Shown: positions 7,699 to 16,964, numbered from the stretch's first letter. The stretch is DNA of 64,000 bases from Methylobacterium sp. E-066 (GCF_022829635.1 NZ_JAKSYO010000089.1:1-64000), one strand, 5' to 3'. Notes: a model not told the origin generated them from the sequence alone. A program made the numbers and translations.

Positions 7699-9306
7699 TC
7701 AGAAGTCCCGCTGGACGCGGAGGCGGATCTGCGAGACCGAGTCCTGCGTCGCGGTGCGCGGCACGAAGGTGCCGGCGTTGATGCCGGCGACGTTGGCGTA
7801 GGCCGTCGGGCTCTTGTCCGAGTCGATGACCCGTCCGCTCTTCACGCCGACCTGAGTGTAGAAGCCCTCGACGCCGATATCGAGATCTCTCACCGGCGAC
7901 CAGATCAAGCTCGCCCCGACCACGTACTGGTAGCTGTCGCGCAGGGCCTGGCTCAACTGGTAGAACCGGGTCCCCGGCACGCCGACGGCGTTGGCGCCGA
8001 ACGCGACGGCGCCGTTCGGGCTCACGAGGCTGTAGGCCGCGCCCTGCGCCAGACGGGCGCCGGCCGAGAAATCCTGCTCGCCGTAGGAGCCGAAGATGGC
8101 GGAGCGCCATTCCGGCGACCAGTAATGCAGGAACGAGGCGACCGCCGAGAAACTGGTTGAGGTCTGCAACTGGCCGGTAAACGGGTTGATCGACGCATCG
8201 GCAAAGGACTGCGCGAATTTCTGACCACCAAAACCGGTATTGGCCTGCGCATAGCAGCCGGCAATCATGCAATAGCCGACATAGTTCTGCGTTCCGTCGC
8301 CGTAGGCGCCCTGCAAATAGAGGGCATCGCCCGGGGCGATGAACGGCGTGTTCACCTTCACGCCGCCCTGCACCGCCCAGCCCTGGACCGAACCGGTATG
8401 CGCAACACCGGTGATCACACCACCAGTGCCGTCGGCCGGGGCGGTACTCAGGTTGCCGACATTGATCTCGTGCGTGGCGGCCGAGAGTTGCGCGGAGCCC
8501 CAATCCTGCTCGACGCGCAGGGCGCCGACGAAGTCGGGCAGCCGCGAGCGCTGGATGCTGTCGATGGTGCCGTAGCGGGACGGCAGGCCGTCGGCATAGC
8601 CGACGAAGACGGGGCCAACCGGGGTCGTGGCCGTGGTCGCGTAGGGCGCGAAGACCGGCGTGCGGCGGTAGACCGGGTCTTCGACCGACAGCGTCGCCGA
8701 GAACCCGTCACCGACGGTCGCCGTGTAGGCGAGCAGATTGGTCGACGACGTATCCGAGCCGGAGGTGGCGCCGTAGAACTCGAAGTCGTGGGCGTAGAAG
8801 TCGAAGTAAGACGCCGCACGACCGGCGGTCAGACCGGCGAACTGGATGAACGCCTTGTCGACATTCACATGTTGCTGCGCGCGGCCGGCCTCGTCGACGC
8901 CGGTGGCGGCGTAGGAATGGCCGATGCGCAGCTGGGTTCCGGAATGGATGAGACCGGTGCGGGAGGCGGCATCGAGGCGCACCAGGGCGCGCAGGGTTCC
9001 GTACTCGGTCCGGGTGCGAGCATCGAAGTTGAAGCGCAACAGCCCCCGATAGCCCGACGTGTCGCCCGTGCCGGTCTGGCGCGAGTAGGTCGTCTGGTAA
9101 TTGCCCTCGAACCGGGTCCGGCCTGAGATGCGCAGGCAGGTATCGGTGCCGGGGATGTAGAAGAAGGCGACGCCGTGGGTGGTGCAGATGCGGACATACT
9201 CGACCGGTTCGGCCTTCTTCACCGGCAGGTCGGCCGCGTGCGCCGCGCCGACCGTGGCGAAAGCAGCGGTAGAACCAAGCAGCAGGAAACGATTCGATAG
9301 ACTCAT
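7699..9306 (-). CDS. Outer-membrane porin 2 (Porin_2 family)
   Basis: Closest to porin 1: same start context (TTG then ATG, GGGGG ribosome site), same signal peptide pattern ending AHAADLPVKK, and the same cysteine loop GYCMIAGCYAQ. The N-terminal cysteine pair (VRICTTHGVAFFYIPGTDTCLRISG) and the final RVQRDF are intact, so it should be a functional 16-strand barrel. It differs mainly in surface loops, for example the YATTATTPVGPV stretch in place of the porin 1 loop. This fits duplication followed by loop divergence. It has its own promoter and terminator, so the array is not a classical operon. Confidence 0.93.
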   Translation of the reverse strand: MSLSNRFLLLGSTAAFATVGAAHAADLPVKKAEPVEYVRICTTHGVAFFYIPGTDTCLRISGRTRFEGNYQTTYSRQTGTGDTSGYRGLLRFNFDARTRTEYGTLRALVRLDAASRTGLIHSGTQLRIGHSYAATGVDEAGRAQQHVNVDKAFIQFAGLTAGRAASYFDFYAHDFEFYGATSGSDTSSTNLLAYTATVGDGFSATLSVEDPVYRRTPVFAPYATTATTPVGPVFVGYADGLPSRYGTIDSIQRSRLPDFVGALRVEQDWGSAQLSAATHEINVGNLSTAPADGTGGVITGVAHTGSVQGWAVQGGVKVNTPFIAPGDALYLQGAYGDGTQNYVGYCMIAGCYAQANTGFGGQKFAQSFADASINPFTGQLQTSTSFSAVASFLHYWSPEWRSAIFGSYGEQDFSAGARLAQGAAYSLVSPNGAVAFGANAVGVPGTRFYQLSQALRDSYQYVVGASLIWSPVRDLDIGVEGFYTQVGVKSGRVIDSDKSPTAYANVAGINAGTFVPRTATQDSVSQIRLRVQRDF

Positions 9307-9444
9307 CAATGCCCCCAGATGTTTGAAGCCGATAACGGCAACCCTCCTCGGCTTCCCCCATCTGTCGAAGGATTTTTTCTCATTTCGCTTGTTGGCGGAA
9401 TATTTATTCCAAATCTGGCGGATTAATCCCGTATTTGGACGATT

Positions 9445-9473
9445 ATCCTGCGTTTCAGTTCTTTAGCGAGCAA
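9445..9473 (-). promoter_or_regulatory. Predicted promoter of porin 2
   Basis: TTGCTC (9473-9468), 17-nt spacer, CAGGAT (9450-9445) on the minus strand. Identity with the porin 1 promoter extends into the spacer (GCTAAAGA at its start). The predicted leader is about 130 nt. Confidence 0.6.
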
Positions 9474-9811
9474 CAGTCATTCTTGACTTTATCTGTCCAT
9501 TTGCGAATTTGTTGCATAAAAGCAACGAATAAATATCAGTTTTATGGAACAATCATATAAATACACGGTGAGTCGATCATTGATTTGGAAAAGTTCTATC
9601 GCATTACTATCGTTCTTAGGCAGCGGCTGACGCGTCCGATTGTCTAATCGCGATAGCCCGCGCATCCCTGAGCGGTGGGCGCCGAGGGCGCCGGCCATCG
9701 AGCACCTCGACGGTGCTGTCGTTCCAACCGGGCTTCGGAGGCGTGCGCTGACTCGGCACCGGGTCGTCGCGCCGCAGGCCGGGGCCGTGCGTCGCTTCGA
9801 AAGCCGCAACA

Positions 9812-9841
9812 GAAAAAGCCCGGCGCGGAGCCGGGCCTTAG
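9812..9841 (-). terminator. Terminator of porin 3
   Basis: A stem of AAGGCCCGGC pairing with GCCGGGCTT, followed on the minus strand by TTTCTG. It lies about 45 nt past the porin 3 stop and is a good intrinsic terminator. Confidence 0.75.
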
Positions 9842-9886
9842 ACGTCGAAATGCACCGGGCGTGAGGCCCGGCGCCGATAGGTCGGA

Positions 9887-11485
9887 TCAGAAGTCGCGCT
9901 GAATGCGGAGGCGGATCTGCGAGACCGAATCCTGCGTCGCGGTGCGCGGCACGAAGGTGCCGGCGTTGATGCCGGCGACGTTGGCATAGGCGGTCGGGCT
10001 CTTGTCGAGGTCGATCGCCCGGCCGCTCTTCAGACCGATCTGCGTGTAGTAGCCCTCGATGCCGAGATCGAGATCCTTCACCGGCGACCAGATCAGGCTC
10101 GCACCCGCGACGAACTGGTAGGTATCGCGCAAAGCCTGGCTCAACTGGTAGAACCGGGTCCCCGGCACGCCGACCGCGTTGGTGCTGAAGGTGTTGATGC
10201 CGTTCGGGTTCAGGAGGTTGAAGGCCGCGCCCTGGGCAAGGCGGGCGCTCCGGGAAAAGCTCTGCTCGCCGTAGGAGCCGAAGACGGCCGAGCGCCATTC
10301 CGGCGACCAGTAGTGCAGATACGACGCCACCGCGGTGACGCTGTTCGAGGTCTGCAACTGGCCGGTGAACGGGTTGATCGTCGCGTCGGAAAAGGACTGG
10401 TTGAACGTCTGGCCCTGGATCGTGGCGGCGTTCGGGGACGCTGAGCCGCTGAACGCGGAATAGCCGGTGTAGAACTGGGCCCCGTCGCCATAGGCGCCCT
10501 GCAGGTACAGGGTGTCGCCGGGCGCGACGAACGGCGCATTCAGCTTCAGGCCGCCCTGCACCGCCCAGGCCTGGACGCTGTTGGTATGGGCGACGCTGAC
10601 ATTCGCACCGGTACCGAGCGCGATGTTGCCGACGTTCAACTCATGCGTCGCGGCCGAGAACTGGGCCGAGCCCCAGGTTTGATCGACGCGCAGGACGCCG
10701 ACGAAGTCGGGCAGACGCTCGCGCTGGATGGTGTCGATGTTGCCGAAGCTTGACGGCACGCCCCGGATGTAGCCGACGAAGACGGGGCTGACCGGGGCAG
10801 CGCCGCCCGACGGCGCGAAGATCGGCGTGCGGCGGAAGACCGGATCTTCCACCGACAGGGTCGCCGACAGGCCGTTGCCTAAGGTCGCCGTGTAGGCGAA
10901 CAGGTTGGTGGAGGCGACATCCGACCCCGCAGTGGCACTCGAGAGCTCGAAATCGTGAGCGTAGAAGTCGAAGAACGAGGCGGCACGACCGGCGGTCAGG
11001 CCGGCGAACTGGATGAACGCCTTGTCGACGTTCACGACCTGTTGCGCGCGGCCCGTCTCATCGACGCCGGTGGCGGCATAGGCTAGGCCGATGCGTTCCT
11101 GAGTGCCGGACCGGCCGACCCCGGAAGCGCCGGCGCGGCTGCCCGCATCGAGGCGTACGAAGGCGCGCAGGGTGCCGTAGGCGGTCTGGGTGCGGGCATC
11201 CAGGTTGAAGCGCAACAATCCGCGATAGCCCGAGGTGTCGCCGCTGTTGGTGCCGGCTTGCCGGGTATAGGCGGTGATGTATCCGCCCTCGAACCGGGCG
11301 CGACCGGAGACCCGCAGGCAGGTCTCGGTTCCGGGGATGTCGAAGAAGCCGGCCCGAAAAGCGGAGCAGATGCGAACGTACTCGATCGGCGCAGCCTTCT
11401 TGACCGGCAGGTTGGCCGAATGGGCGGCTCCAACCGCGACGAACGCTGCGGGGAAGCCGAGCACGCAACGTCTCAATAATCTCAT
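9887..11485 (-). CDS. Outer-membrane porin 3 (Porin_2 family)
   Basis: A 532-residue Porin_2 member. The signal peptide ends AHSANLPVKK, the N-terminal cysteine pair is present (VRICSAFRAGFFDIPGTETCLRVSG), the constriction-region segment is INPFTGQLQTSNSV, and the terminus is RIQRDF. It lacks the GYCMIAGCYAQ loop and has GYSAFSGSASPNAATIQGQ instead, which groups it with porins 4 and 5. The N-terminus (MRLLRRCVLG) is more diverged than theirs. GGAGG precedes the ATG at 5-nt spacing. Its upstream region is the most AT-rich of the array. Confidence 0.93.
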   Translation of the reverse strand: MRLLRRCVLGFPAAFVAVGAAHSANLPVKKAAPIEYVRICSAFRAGFFDIPGTETCLRVSGRARFEGGYITAYTRQAGTNSGDTSGYRGLLRFNLDARTQTAYGTLRAFVRLDAGSRAGASGVGRSGTQERIGLAYAATGVDETGRAQQVVNVDKAFIQFAGLTAGRAASFFDFYAHDFELSSATAGSDVASTNLFAYTATLGNGLSATLSVEDPVFRRTPIFAPSGGAAPVSPVFVGYIRGVPSSFGNIDTIQRERLPDFVGVLRVDQTWGSAQFSAATHELNVGNIALGTGANVSVAHTNSVQAWAVQGGLKLNAPFVAPGDTLYLQGAYGDGAQFYTGYSAFSGSASPNAATIQGQTFNQSFSDATINPFTGQLQTSNSVTAVASYLHYWSPEWRSAVFGSYGEQSFSRSARLAQGAAFNLLNPNGINTFSTNAVGVPGTRFYQLSQALRDTYQFVAGASLIWSPVKDLDLGIEGYYTQIGLKSGRAIDLDKSPTAYANVAGINAGTFVPRTATQDSVSQIRLRIQRDF

Positions 11486-11614
11486 CCCGGCCTCCGATAT
11501 TTTACATCAAACTTAGAGATATTTTTTTCAACTATGCTTTATTATAATAGTAAATGCCGTTCTATATTTATAAATATGCGTCTATTGTGCCCTTTATACG
11601 TTGATAATATACAT

Positions 11615-11643
11615 ATTCTGCATTTCACAACGCACCGGAGCAA
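11615..11643 (-). promoter_or_regulatory. Predicted promoter of porin 3
   Basis: TTGCTC (11643-11638), 17-nt spacer, CAGAAT (11620-11615) on the minus strand, about 130 nt before the porin 3 start. Confidence 0.6.
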
Positions 11644-12060
11644 GATTTATCTCGAGAATAAAATTACATTTACGCGCTTGTTGCTGCAAAACAACATATC
11701 AGTCATAAACATTATTGGTAATATTATTGAATAGACACCGGTACTTACAGAAAATATCGCATTTTTATTTTAAATAAGTGCTGTCATATTGGAAACGAGA
11801 GGTATTTATTTAATCACGCCGGATGGGTAGGCGGCGCGACCGGCCGGCAAATTGGACCGATGTTCCCGCCGGCGGACGTCGCACAGGTCCTTCCCGGCGG
11901 CGCCGTCGATCGGGAAGCGGCACCGCTCTCAACCCGCTGGCGTCGCCACTCCGGAGCGCGCGCGACCCGGCTCGAACATGCCGAGAGACACGGGCTCGCC
12001 GATGATCGAGGTCGAGGCCGCGATATCTTGGGGAACGGCGAGCACGACGATACCCGCGAC

Positions 12061-12092
12061 AAAAAAAGGCCCGGCGCGGGGCCGGGCCTTGA
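12061..12092 (-). terminator. Terminator of porin 4
   Basis: A strong stem AAGGCCCGGC/GCCGGGCCTT with a 4-5 nt loop, followed on the minus strand by a run of seven T. This is the clearest intrinsic terminator of the array. Confidence 0.85.
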
Positions 12093-12150
12093 AAGTCGAA
12101 ATGCACGGGGACCGGCGCCGGGGCCAAAGCCTCGGCGCCGGTGTGTCGGA

Positions 12151-13749
12151 TCAGAAGTCGCGCTGGACGCGGAAACGGACCTGCGAGATCGAGTCCTGCG
12201 TCGCGGTGCGCGGCACGAAAGTGCCGTTGTTGATACCGGCGACGTTGGCATAGGCCGTCGGGCTCTTGTCCTGGTCGATCGCCCGGCCACGCTTCAGGCC
12301 TATCTGCGTGTAGTAACCCTCGACCCCGATATCGAGGTCCTTCACCGGCGACCAGATCAGGCTCGCACCGGCGACGAACTGGTAGGTGTCGCGCAGCGCT
12401 TGGCTCAGCTGGTAGAATCGCGTGCCCGGCAGACCAACGGTGTTGGACAGGGGCGACGCAGTCACGAGATTGTTGATCAGGCCCTGGCTGAAGCGAGCCG
12501 TCTTCGCAAAGTTCTGCTCGCCGTAAGAACCGAAGAAGGCCGAACGCCATTCCGGCGACCAATAGTGCAGGTACGATGCGACGGCCGTGACCGTCTGCGA
12601 CGTTTGCAGCTGACCGGTGAACGGGTTGATCGTCGCGTCCGAGAAGTACTGCGTCAGCTTCTGGCCCTGGATAGTGGCCGCGCTCTGCTGGTAGGAGCCA
12701 CTATAGGCGGAGTAACCCGTATAGAGCTGCGCGCCATCGGCGTAGGCGCCCTGGAGGTAGAGCGCGTCGCCCGGCGCGATGAACGGCGTGTTGATCTTCA
12801 GGCCGCCCTGCACCGCCCAGGCCTGGACGCTGTTGGTGTGAGCGATGTTGACGTTCGCGCCAGCGACCGGGGTCGTTGCGATATCACCGACGTTCAGCTC
12901 ATGCGTCGCGGCCGACAACTGAGCCGAGCCCCAAGCTTGGTCGAGGCGCAGGACGCCGACGAAGTCGGGCAGGCGCTCGCGCTGGACGGGATCGATGCTG
13001 CTGACGACGGTCGGAACGCCCCGGGTGTAGCCCACGACAACCGGGCTGGTGAGCGGGCTTCCGGAGGGGCCGTTCGGCGCGAAGATCGGCGTGCGGCGGA
13101 AGACCGGATCTTCGACCGACAAGGTCGCCGACAGGCCGTTGCCGAAGGTCGCCGTGTAGGCGAACAGGTTGGTCGAGGCGTTGTCCGAGCCGAGGGTGGC
13201 GGCGGTGATCTCGAAATCGTGGGCGTAGAAGTCGAAGAATGACGAGGCGCGACCGGCGGTCAGGCCGGCGAACTGGATGAATGCCTTGTCGACGTTCACG
13301 TATTGCTGCGCGCGGCCGTTCTCATCGACGCCGGTGGCGGCATAGGCCTGGCCGATCCGCTGCTGGGTGCCGGACTGGCCGATTCCGGAATAGCCGGTGC
13401 GGCTGCCAGCATCCAGGCGCACAAAGGCGCGCAGGGTGCCGTAGGCGGTCTGCGTGCGGGCATCCAGGTTGATGCGCAGACGCCCCTGATAGCCCGATGT
13501 ATCGCCGTTGTTGGTGCCGGCTTGGCGCGAGTAGCTGGGCATGTAGCCGCCCTCGAACCGGGCGCGGCCGGAGACCCGCAGGCAGGTGTCGGTGCCGGGG
13601 ATGTAGAAGAAGCCGGCCCCGAAGGCGGAGCAGACGCGGACGTACTCGATCGGCGCCGCCTTCTTGACCGGCAGGTCGGCGGAATGGGCGGCTCCGATCG
13701 CCGCGAAGGCGGCGGCCGAGCCGAGCAGTGAGCTCTTCAAGAGCTTCAT
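12151..13749 (-). CDS. Outer-membrane porin 4 (Porin_2 family)
   Basis: A 532-residue porin. The start is set at MKLLKSSLLGS, where GGAG lies 8 nt upstream; a longer in-frame ATG at 13785 lacks a ribosome site. The signal peptide ends AHSADLPVKK. The cysteine pair (VRVCSAFGAGFFYIPGTDTCLRVSG), INPFTGQLQTSQTV and terminal RVQRDF are present. The leader just upstream of the ATG (AAAGCTTTGGAGAT-like) is nearly the same as that of porin 5, marking these two as the most recent duplicate pair. Its loops differ, for example GYSAYSGSYQQSAATIQGQ. Confidence 0.93.
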   Translation of the reverse strand: MKLLKSSLLGSAAAFAAIGAAHSADLPVKKAAPIEYVRVCSAFGAGFFYIPGTDTCLRVSGRARFEGGYMPSYSRQAGTNNGDTSGYQGRLRINLDARTQTAYGTLRAFVRLDAGSRTGYSGIGQSGTQQRIGQAYAATGVDENGRAQQYVNVDKAFIQFAGLTAGRASSFFDFYAHDFEITAATLGSDNASTNLFAYTATFGNGLSATLSVEDPVFRRTPIFAPNGPSGSPLTSPVVVGYTRGVPTVVSSIDPVQRERLPDFVGVLRLDQAWGSAQLSAATHELNVGDIATTPVAGANVNIAHTNSVQAWAVQGGLKINTPFIAPGDALYLQGAYADGAQLYTGYSAYSGSYQQSAATIQGQKLTQYFSDATINPFTGQLQTSQTVTAVASYLHYWSPEWRSAFFGSYGEQNFAKTARFSQGLINNLVTASPLSNTVGLPGTRFYQLSQALRDTYQFVAGASLIWSPVKDLDIGVEGYYTQIGLKRGRAIDQDKSPTAYANVAGINNGTFVPRTATQDSISQVRFRVQRDF

Positions 13750-13891
13750 AGATATCTCCAAAGCTTCGAGACTCGATAACAACAACGACTCCGGATTATC
13801 CGGTCGTCGCAGCGTTTATTTTTGTTTTATCTGCAAATTTGACGGCAGACTTCAGAGATATCTCGCGTCCGAGATTCCTCTTCGCCGGTCC

Positions 13892-13920
13892 ATATGGTGG
13901 ATCCGCGCTTATCCGAGCAA
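13892..13920 (-). promoter_or_regulatory. Predicted promoter of porin 4
   Basis: TTGCTC (13920-13915), 17-nt spacer, CCATAT (13897-13892); with an 18-nt spacer the -10 would read CATATG. About 140 nt before the start. Confidence 0.5.
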
Positions 13921-14783
13921 CATCGATTTCATATCGACTCAATGATTGCTTTATGTTGTTGCACACTCGCAACGTGCTGGAAGTAGTTATAAGTATTATT
14001 TTTCGGAATTTGGATAATATAACTATCGCCACGTCGGATATTTATTACGATTTATATCGGCCATATATCAGAAACTTGGATAATTACATTCCGTCACTTG
14101 CAACGGATGCAGACATGCCTTGGCGCATGGGCCCAGCGCTCGCATTGGCCCGCAGAACCGCCTCGTACATCTGTTGAGCCGGCAAGGTTCAGCACCACAT
14201 CGTCCAAACGCGACGGCCACGAAGGCCGGCGGCTGGCGCGCCCGCGCTGACGGTGATTCGAACGGATGGGAGAATCACTTCGGGGATGCGCGCATTCTGG
14301 CTGCCGCGGCAGCGCCCCCAAGGGTTGGTCGCGCTGCCGCGCGAGTCCAATTCCACCTCGACGAGGCCGACGCCCAGGCCGGACGACTTACCGCCCCCTG
14401 GTGTGGGCGCGGGTCGAGAACATCGGGAAGGCCGCTATCGCATCCCGCCGGACTCAGCGTCCAAGGGCTTTGGCCGGGGCAATGGCCGCCTCGGTCTCGG
14501 CGTGGCATCGGATAGGTGGCCGGAGGCCGGGACAGCGTGAGGAGCGGACAGACGGTCCGCAGCGGCCTGTCCGGTGGAGCGAGACGGCGCCCGACACGAG
14601 TCGGGATACGCGCGAGGCAGCGCCATCGATTCGCGGCGCAGCACCAGGCGGGATACGCGGCACCGGTCGGGCCTGAGCCATGCCTCGGCCGAGGTGGGCC
14701 ACGAGAGGCTTGGCGGAAGGACTACGGGCGACGCCTGGGACGCCTGGGATGCAAGATCCCGCCTGTCCGTGCTGCGCGCAACG

Positions 14784-14811
14784 AAAAAGGCCCAGCCGAG
14801 GGCTGGGCCTT
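14784..14811 (-). terminator. Terminator of porin 5
   Basis: A stem AAGGCCCAGCC/GGCTGGGCCTT followed on the minus strand by TTTCG. It is the same position and form as in the other porins but with A/T exchanges that keep pairing (compensatory changes), which supports a real hairpin. Confidence 0.8.
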
Positions 14812-14871
14812 GAGATCCGTGATGCACGGGGGTCGGCGCCGGGATCGTATCCCCGGCGCCGCGTTTGCGGC

Positions 14872-16527
14872 TCAGAAGTCGCGCTGGACGCGCATGCGGA
14901 ATGAGGAGTTCGAGTCTTGCGTCGTTGTACGCGGCACAAAGGTGCCGTTGTTGATGCCGGCGACGTTCGCGTAGGCGGTCGGGCTCTTGTCCTTGTCGAT
15001 CACGCGCCCGTTCTTGACGCCGATCTGGGTGTAGAAGCCCTCGACACCGATATCGAGGTCCTTCACCGGCGACCAGATCAAGCTCGCACCGACAACGTAC
15101 TGGTAGGTGTCGCGCAAGGCTTCGCTAAGATTGTAGAATGTCGTGCCAGGCGTACCGACGGCATTCTGACCGAAGGCGTTCGTGCCGCCCGGGTTGGCCA
15201 ACGAGAACGCCGCGCCTTGGGCAGCGCGCTGGCTATTCGAGAAATTCATCTCGCCGTACGACCCGAACACGGCCGAGCGCCACTCAGGCGACCAGTAGTG
15301 CAGATACGAGGCAACGACGCTGAAGCTCGTAGACATTTCCATCTGGCCGGTGAACGGATTGACGGTCGCGTCGTTGAAGAACTGGTTGAACTTCTGGCCC
15401 TGGATGGTTGCCGCGTTCTGCGAGTACGAGCCACTGTACGATGAGTAGCCGGTGTAGAGCTGTGAGCCGACGCCGTAAGCGCCTTGTAAGTAGAGAGCAT
15501 CGCCCGGGGCGATGAACGGCGCATTGATCTTCAGGCCGCCCTGCACCGCGTAGCCATACGCGTTGCTGGTGTGCGGGATGCTGATGTTGGAGCCGGTGCC
15601 GGTGCCGGCACCGTTGGCGACGTTGCCGACGTTCAACTCGTGCACAGCAGCCGAGACCTGCGCGGAGCCCCAGGCCTGGTCGAGGCGGAGAGCGCCGACG
15701 AAGTCGGGAAGACGCTCGCGCTGGATCACGTCAACAAAGCTGTAACGCGTCGGCACACCGTTAGTGTAGCCGATGAACACCGGGGCGGGCGAGTTCGTCT
15801 GGGCGAAATTAGCGATCGATGCGTTGTTCGTGATACCCGCCGGGTTGTTCGACGGCGAGTAGATCGGGCTGCGGCGGAAAACCGGGTCTTCGACCGAGAG
15901 CGTGGCTGACAGGCCGTTGCCGAAGGTCGCCGTGTAGGCGAGCAGGTTGGTGGAGGCGATGTCCGAACCCGCGGTGGCGGCGGCGAACTCGAAATCGTGG
16001 GCGTAGAAGTCGAAGAACGAGGACGCGCGACCGGCGGTCAGGCCGGCGAACTGAATGAACGCCTTGTCGACGTTCACGAACTGCTGGTCGCGGCCGAAGC
16101 TATCGATGCCGAGGCCCGGGAAGGCCTGGCCGATACGCTGCTGGGTGCCGGAGGTGCCGACGCCGGAATATCCGGTGCGGGCACCAGCATCGAGGCGCAC
16201 GAAGGCGCGCAGGGTGCCGTAAGCGGTCTGGTTGCGGGCATCGAGGTTGATGCGCATGCGGCCCTGGAAGCCCGAAGTGTCGCCGACGTTGGAGCCGTTT
16301 TGGCGCGAATAGCTGGTCTGGTACCCACCCTCGAACCGGGCGCGGCCGGAGAGACGCAGGCAGGTATCGGTGCCGGGAATGTAGAGGAAGCCGGCGCCGT
16401 AGGCGGAGCAGACGCGGACGTACTCGATCGGGACCGCCTTCTTGACCGGCAGGTCGGCGGCGTGGGCGGCTCCGATCGCGACGAACGCGGTGGCGGAACC
16501 GAGCAGCGAGCTCTTCAAGAGCTTCAT
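14872..16527 (-). CDS. Outer-membrane porin 5 (Porin_2 family)
   Basis: At 551 residues the longest of the five. The start is MKLLKSSLLGSATAF, with GGAG 8 nt upstream; the open frame extends to 16752 but that part is leader and promoter. The signal peptide ends AHAADLPVKK, followed by the cysteine pair VRVCSAYGAGFLYIPGTDTCLRLSG. An extra loop (SNNPAGITNNASIANFAQTNSPA) accounts for the greater length and would lie at the surface. It ends RVQRDF. It is the first porin in transcriptional order and the only one whose promoter region is not strongly AT-rich. Confidence 0.93.
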   Translation of the reverse strand: MKLLKSSLLGSATAFVAIGAAHAADLPVKKAVPIEYVRVCSAYGAGFLYIPGTDTCLRLSGRARFEGGYQTSYSRQNGSNVGDTSGFQGRMRINLDARNQTAYGTLRAFVRLDAGARTGYSGVGTSGTQQRIGQAFPGLGIDSFGRDQQFVNVDKAFIQFAGLTAGRASSFFDFYAHDFEFAAATAGSDIASTNLLAYTATFGNGLSATLSVEDPVFRRSPIYSPSNNPAGITNNASIANFAQTNSPAPVFIGYTNGVPTRYSFVDVIQRERLPDFVGALRLDQAWGSAQVSAAVHELNVGNVANGAGTGTGSNISIPHTSNAYGYAVQGGLKINAPFIAPGDALYLQGAYGVGSQLYTGYSSYSGSYSQNAATIQGQKFNQFFNDATVNPFTGQMEMSTSFSVVASYLHYWSPEWRSAVFGSYGEMNFSNSQRAAQGAAFSLANPGGTNAFGQNAVGTPGTTFYNLSEALRDTYQYVVGASLIWSPVKDLDIGVEGFYTQIGVKNGRVIDKDKSPTAYANVAGINNGTFVPRTTTQDSNSSFRMRVQRDF

Positions 16528-16964
16528 AGACATCTCCAAAGCTTCGAGACCCAATGATGCGGACATGTCCGGTTCTCCGGATCTTGCCGCACGTCTTGTA
16601 GGTTTGGCCTGCGTCTTAGGTGGCAGGCTCCTGCGGGCTCTCGCTTGGCGATGCCCCCGTGCACGATCACCATGTGCGAACGGGTTTCGGCGAGCAATCA
16701 GAATTCGGCTCGGATAAATTGGTTCCTGTGCGATGTTGCCGCCCGGCAACAATATCAGAACGCCTTAGCCGGCAACAGCTTGCCGGATGTAATGGTATGC
16801 TTGCCGGAGCGGCAGCGGTGCTGCCGAACCGGGCACGGCCGGTGCCGCCCCGACCGGCCGGAAGGGTCGGGGCGATCAGACCGTGTGGGATCTTCGCGAG
16901 TCACCGGCATCGCGCTGTCCGGGCGTCGGACACCCCGGTTCGGGGGGATGCGCCCGGCATCGGC
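16528..16964. other. Region upstream of porin 5
   Basis: About 430 bp without a gene, containing the porin 5 leader and promoter on the minus strand. Nothing else is recognisable up to the end of the next minus-strand gene. Confidence 0.5.
16669..16697 (-). promoter_or_regulatory. Predicted promoter of porin 5
   Basis: TTGCTC (16697-16692), 17-nt spacer, CATGGT (16674-16669) on the minus strand, about 140 nt before the start. The -35 is identical to the other four; the -10 is the most diverged. Confidence 0.45.

Larger units (their letters stand above)
9307..9886. other. AT-rich intergenic region between porins 2 and 3
   Basis: From about 9340 to 9620 the sequence is clearly AT-rich and carries the porin 2 leader and promoter. 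The remainder up to the porin 3 terminator is GC-rich with no gene I can support. Confidence 0.6.
11486..12150. other. Very AT-rich intergenic region between porins 3 and 4
   Basis: From about 11500 to 11820 this is by far the most AT-rich stretch of the window, in a genome of about 70% GC. It contains the porin 3 leader and promoter. A 66-codon frame at 11534-11734 has no ribosome site and an unusual Ile/Asn-rich composition that simply reflects the base composition, so I do not call it. From about 11820 the GC content is normal, with no gene seen. Confidence 0.65.
13750..14871. other. Long non-coding stretch between porins 4 and 5
   Basis: About 1.1 kb. The part near porin 4 (about 13790-14110) is AT-rich and holds its promoter. 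From 14110 to 14780 the sequence is GC-rich; several overlapping frames exist on both strands but none has a convincing start, codon pattern or recognisable protein. It may be remnant sequence from the porin duplications. Confidence 0.5.

Noticed and set aside
11534-11734. An open frame in the AT-rich region upstream of porin 3
   Set aside because: No ribosome site, Ile/Asn/Leu-rich composition from AT-rich DNA, and it overlaps the predicted porin 3 promoter.
14120-14974. Several GC-rich frames between porins 4 and 5
   Set aside because: They overlap each other on both strands and run into the porin 5 terminator; none shows a known protein or a plausible start.
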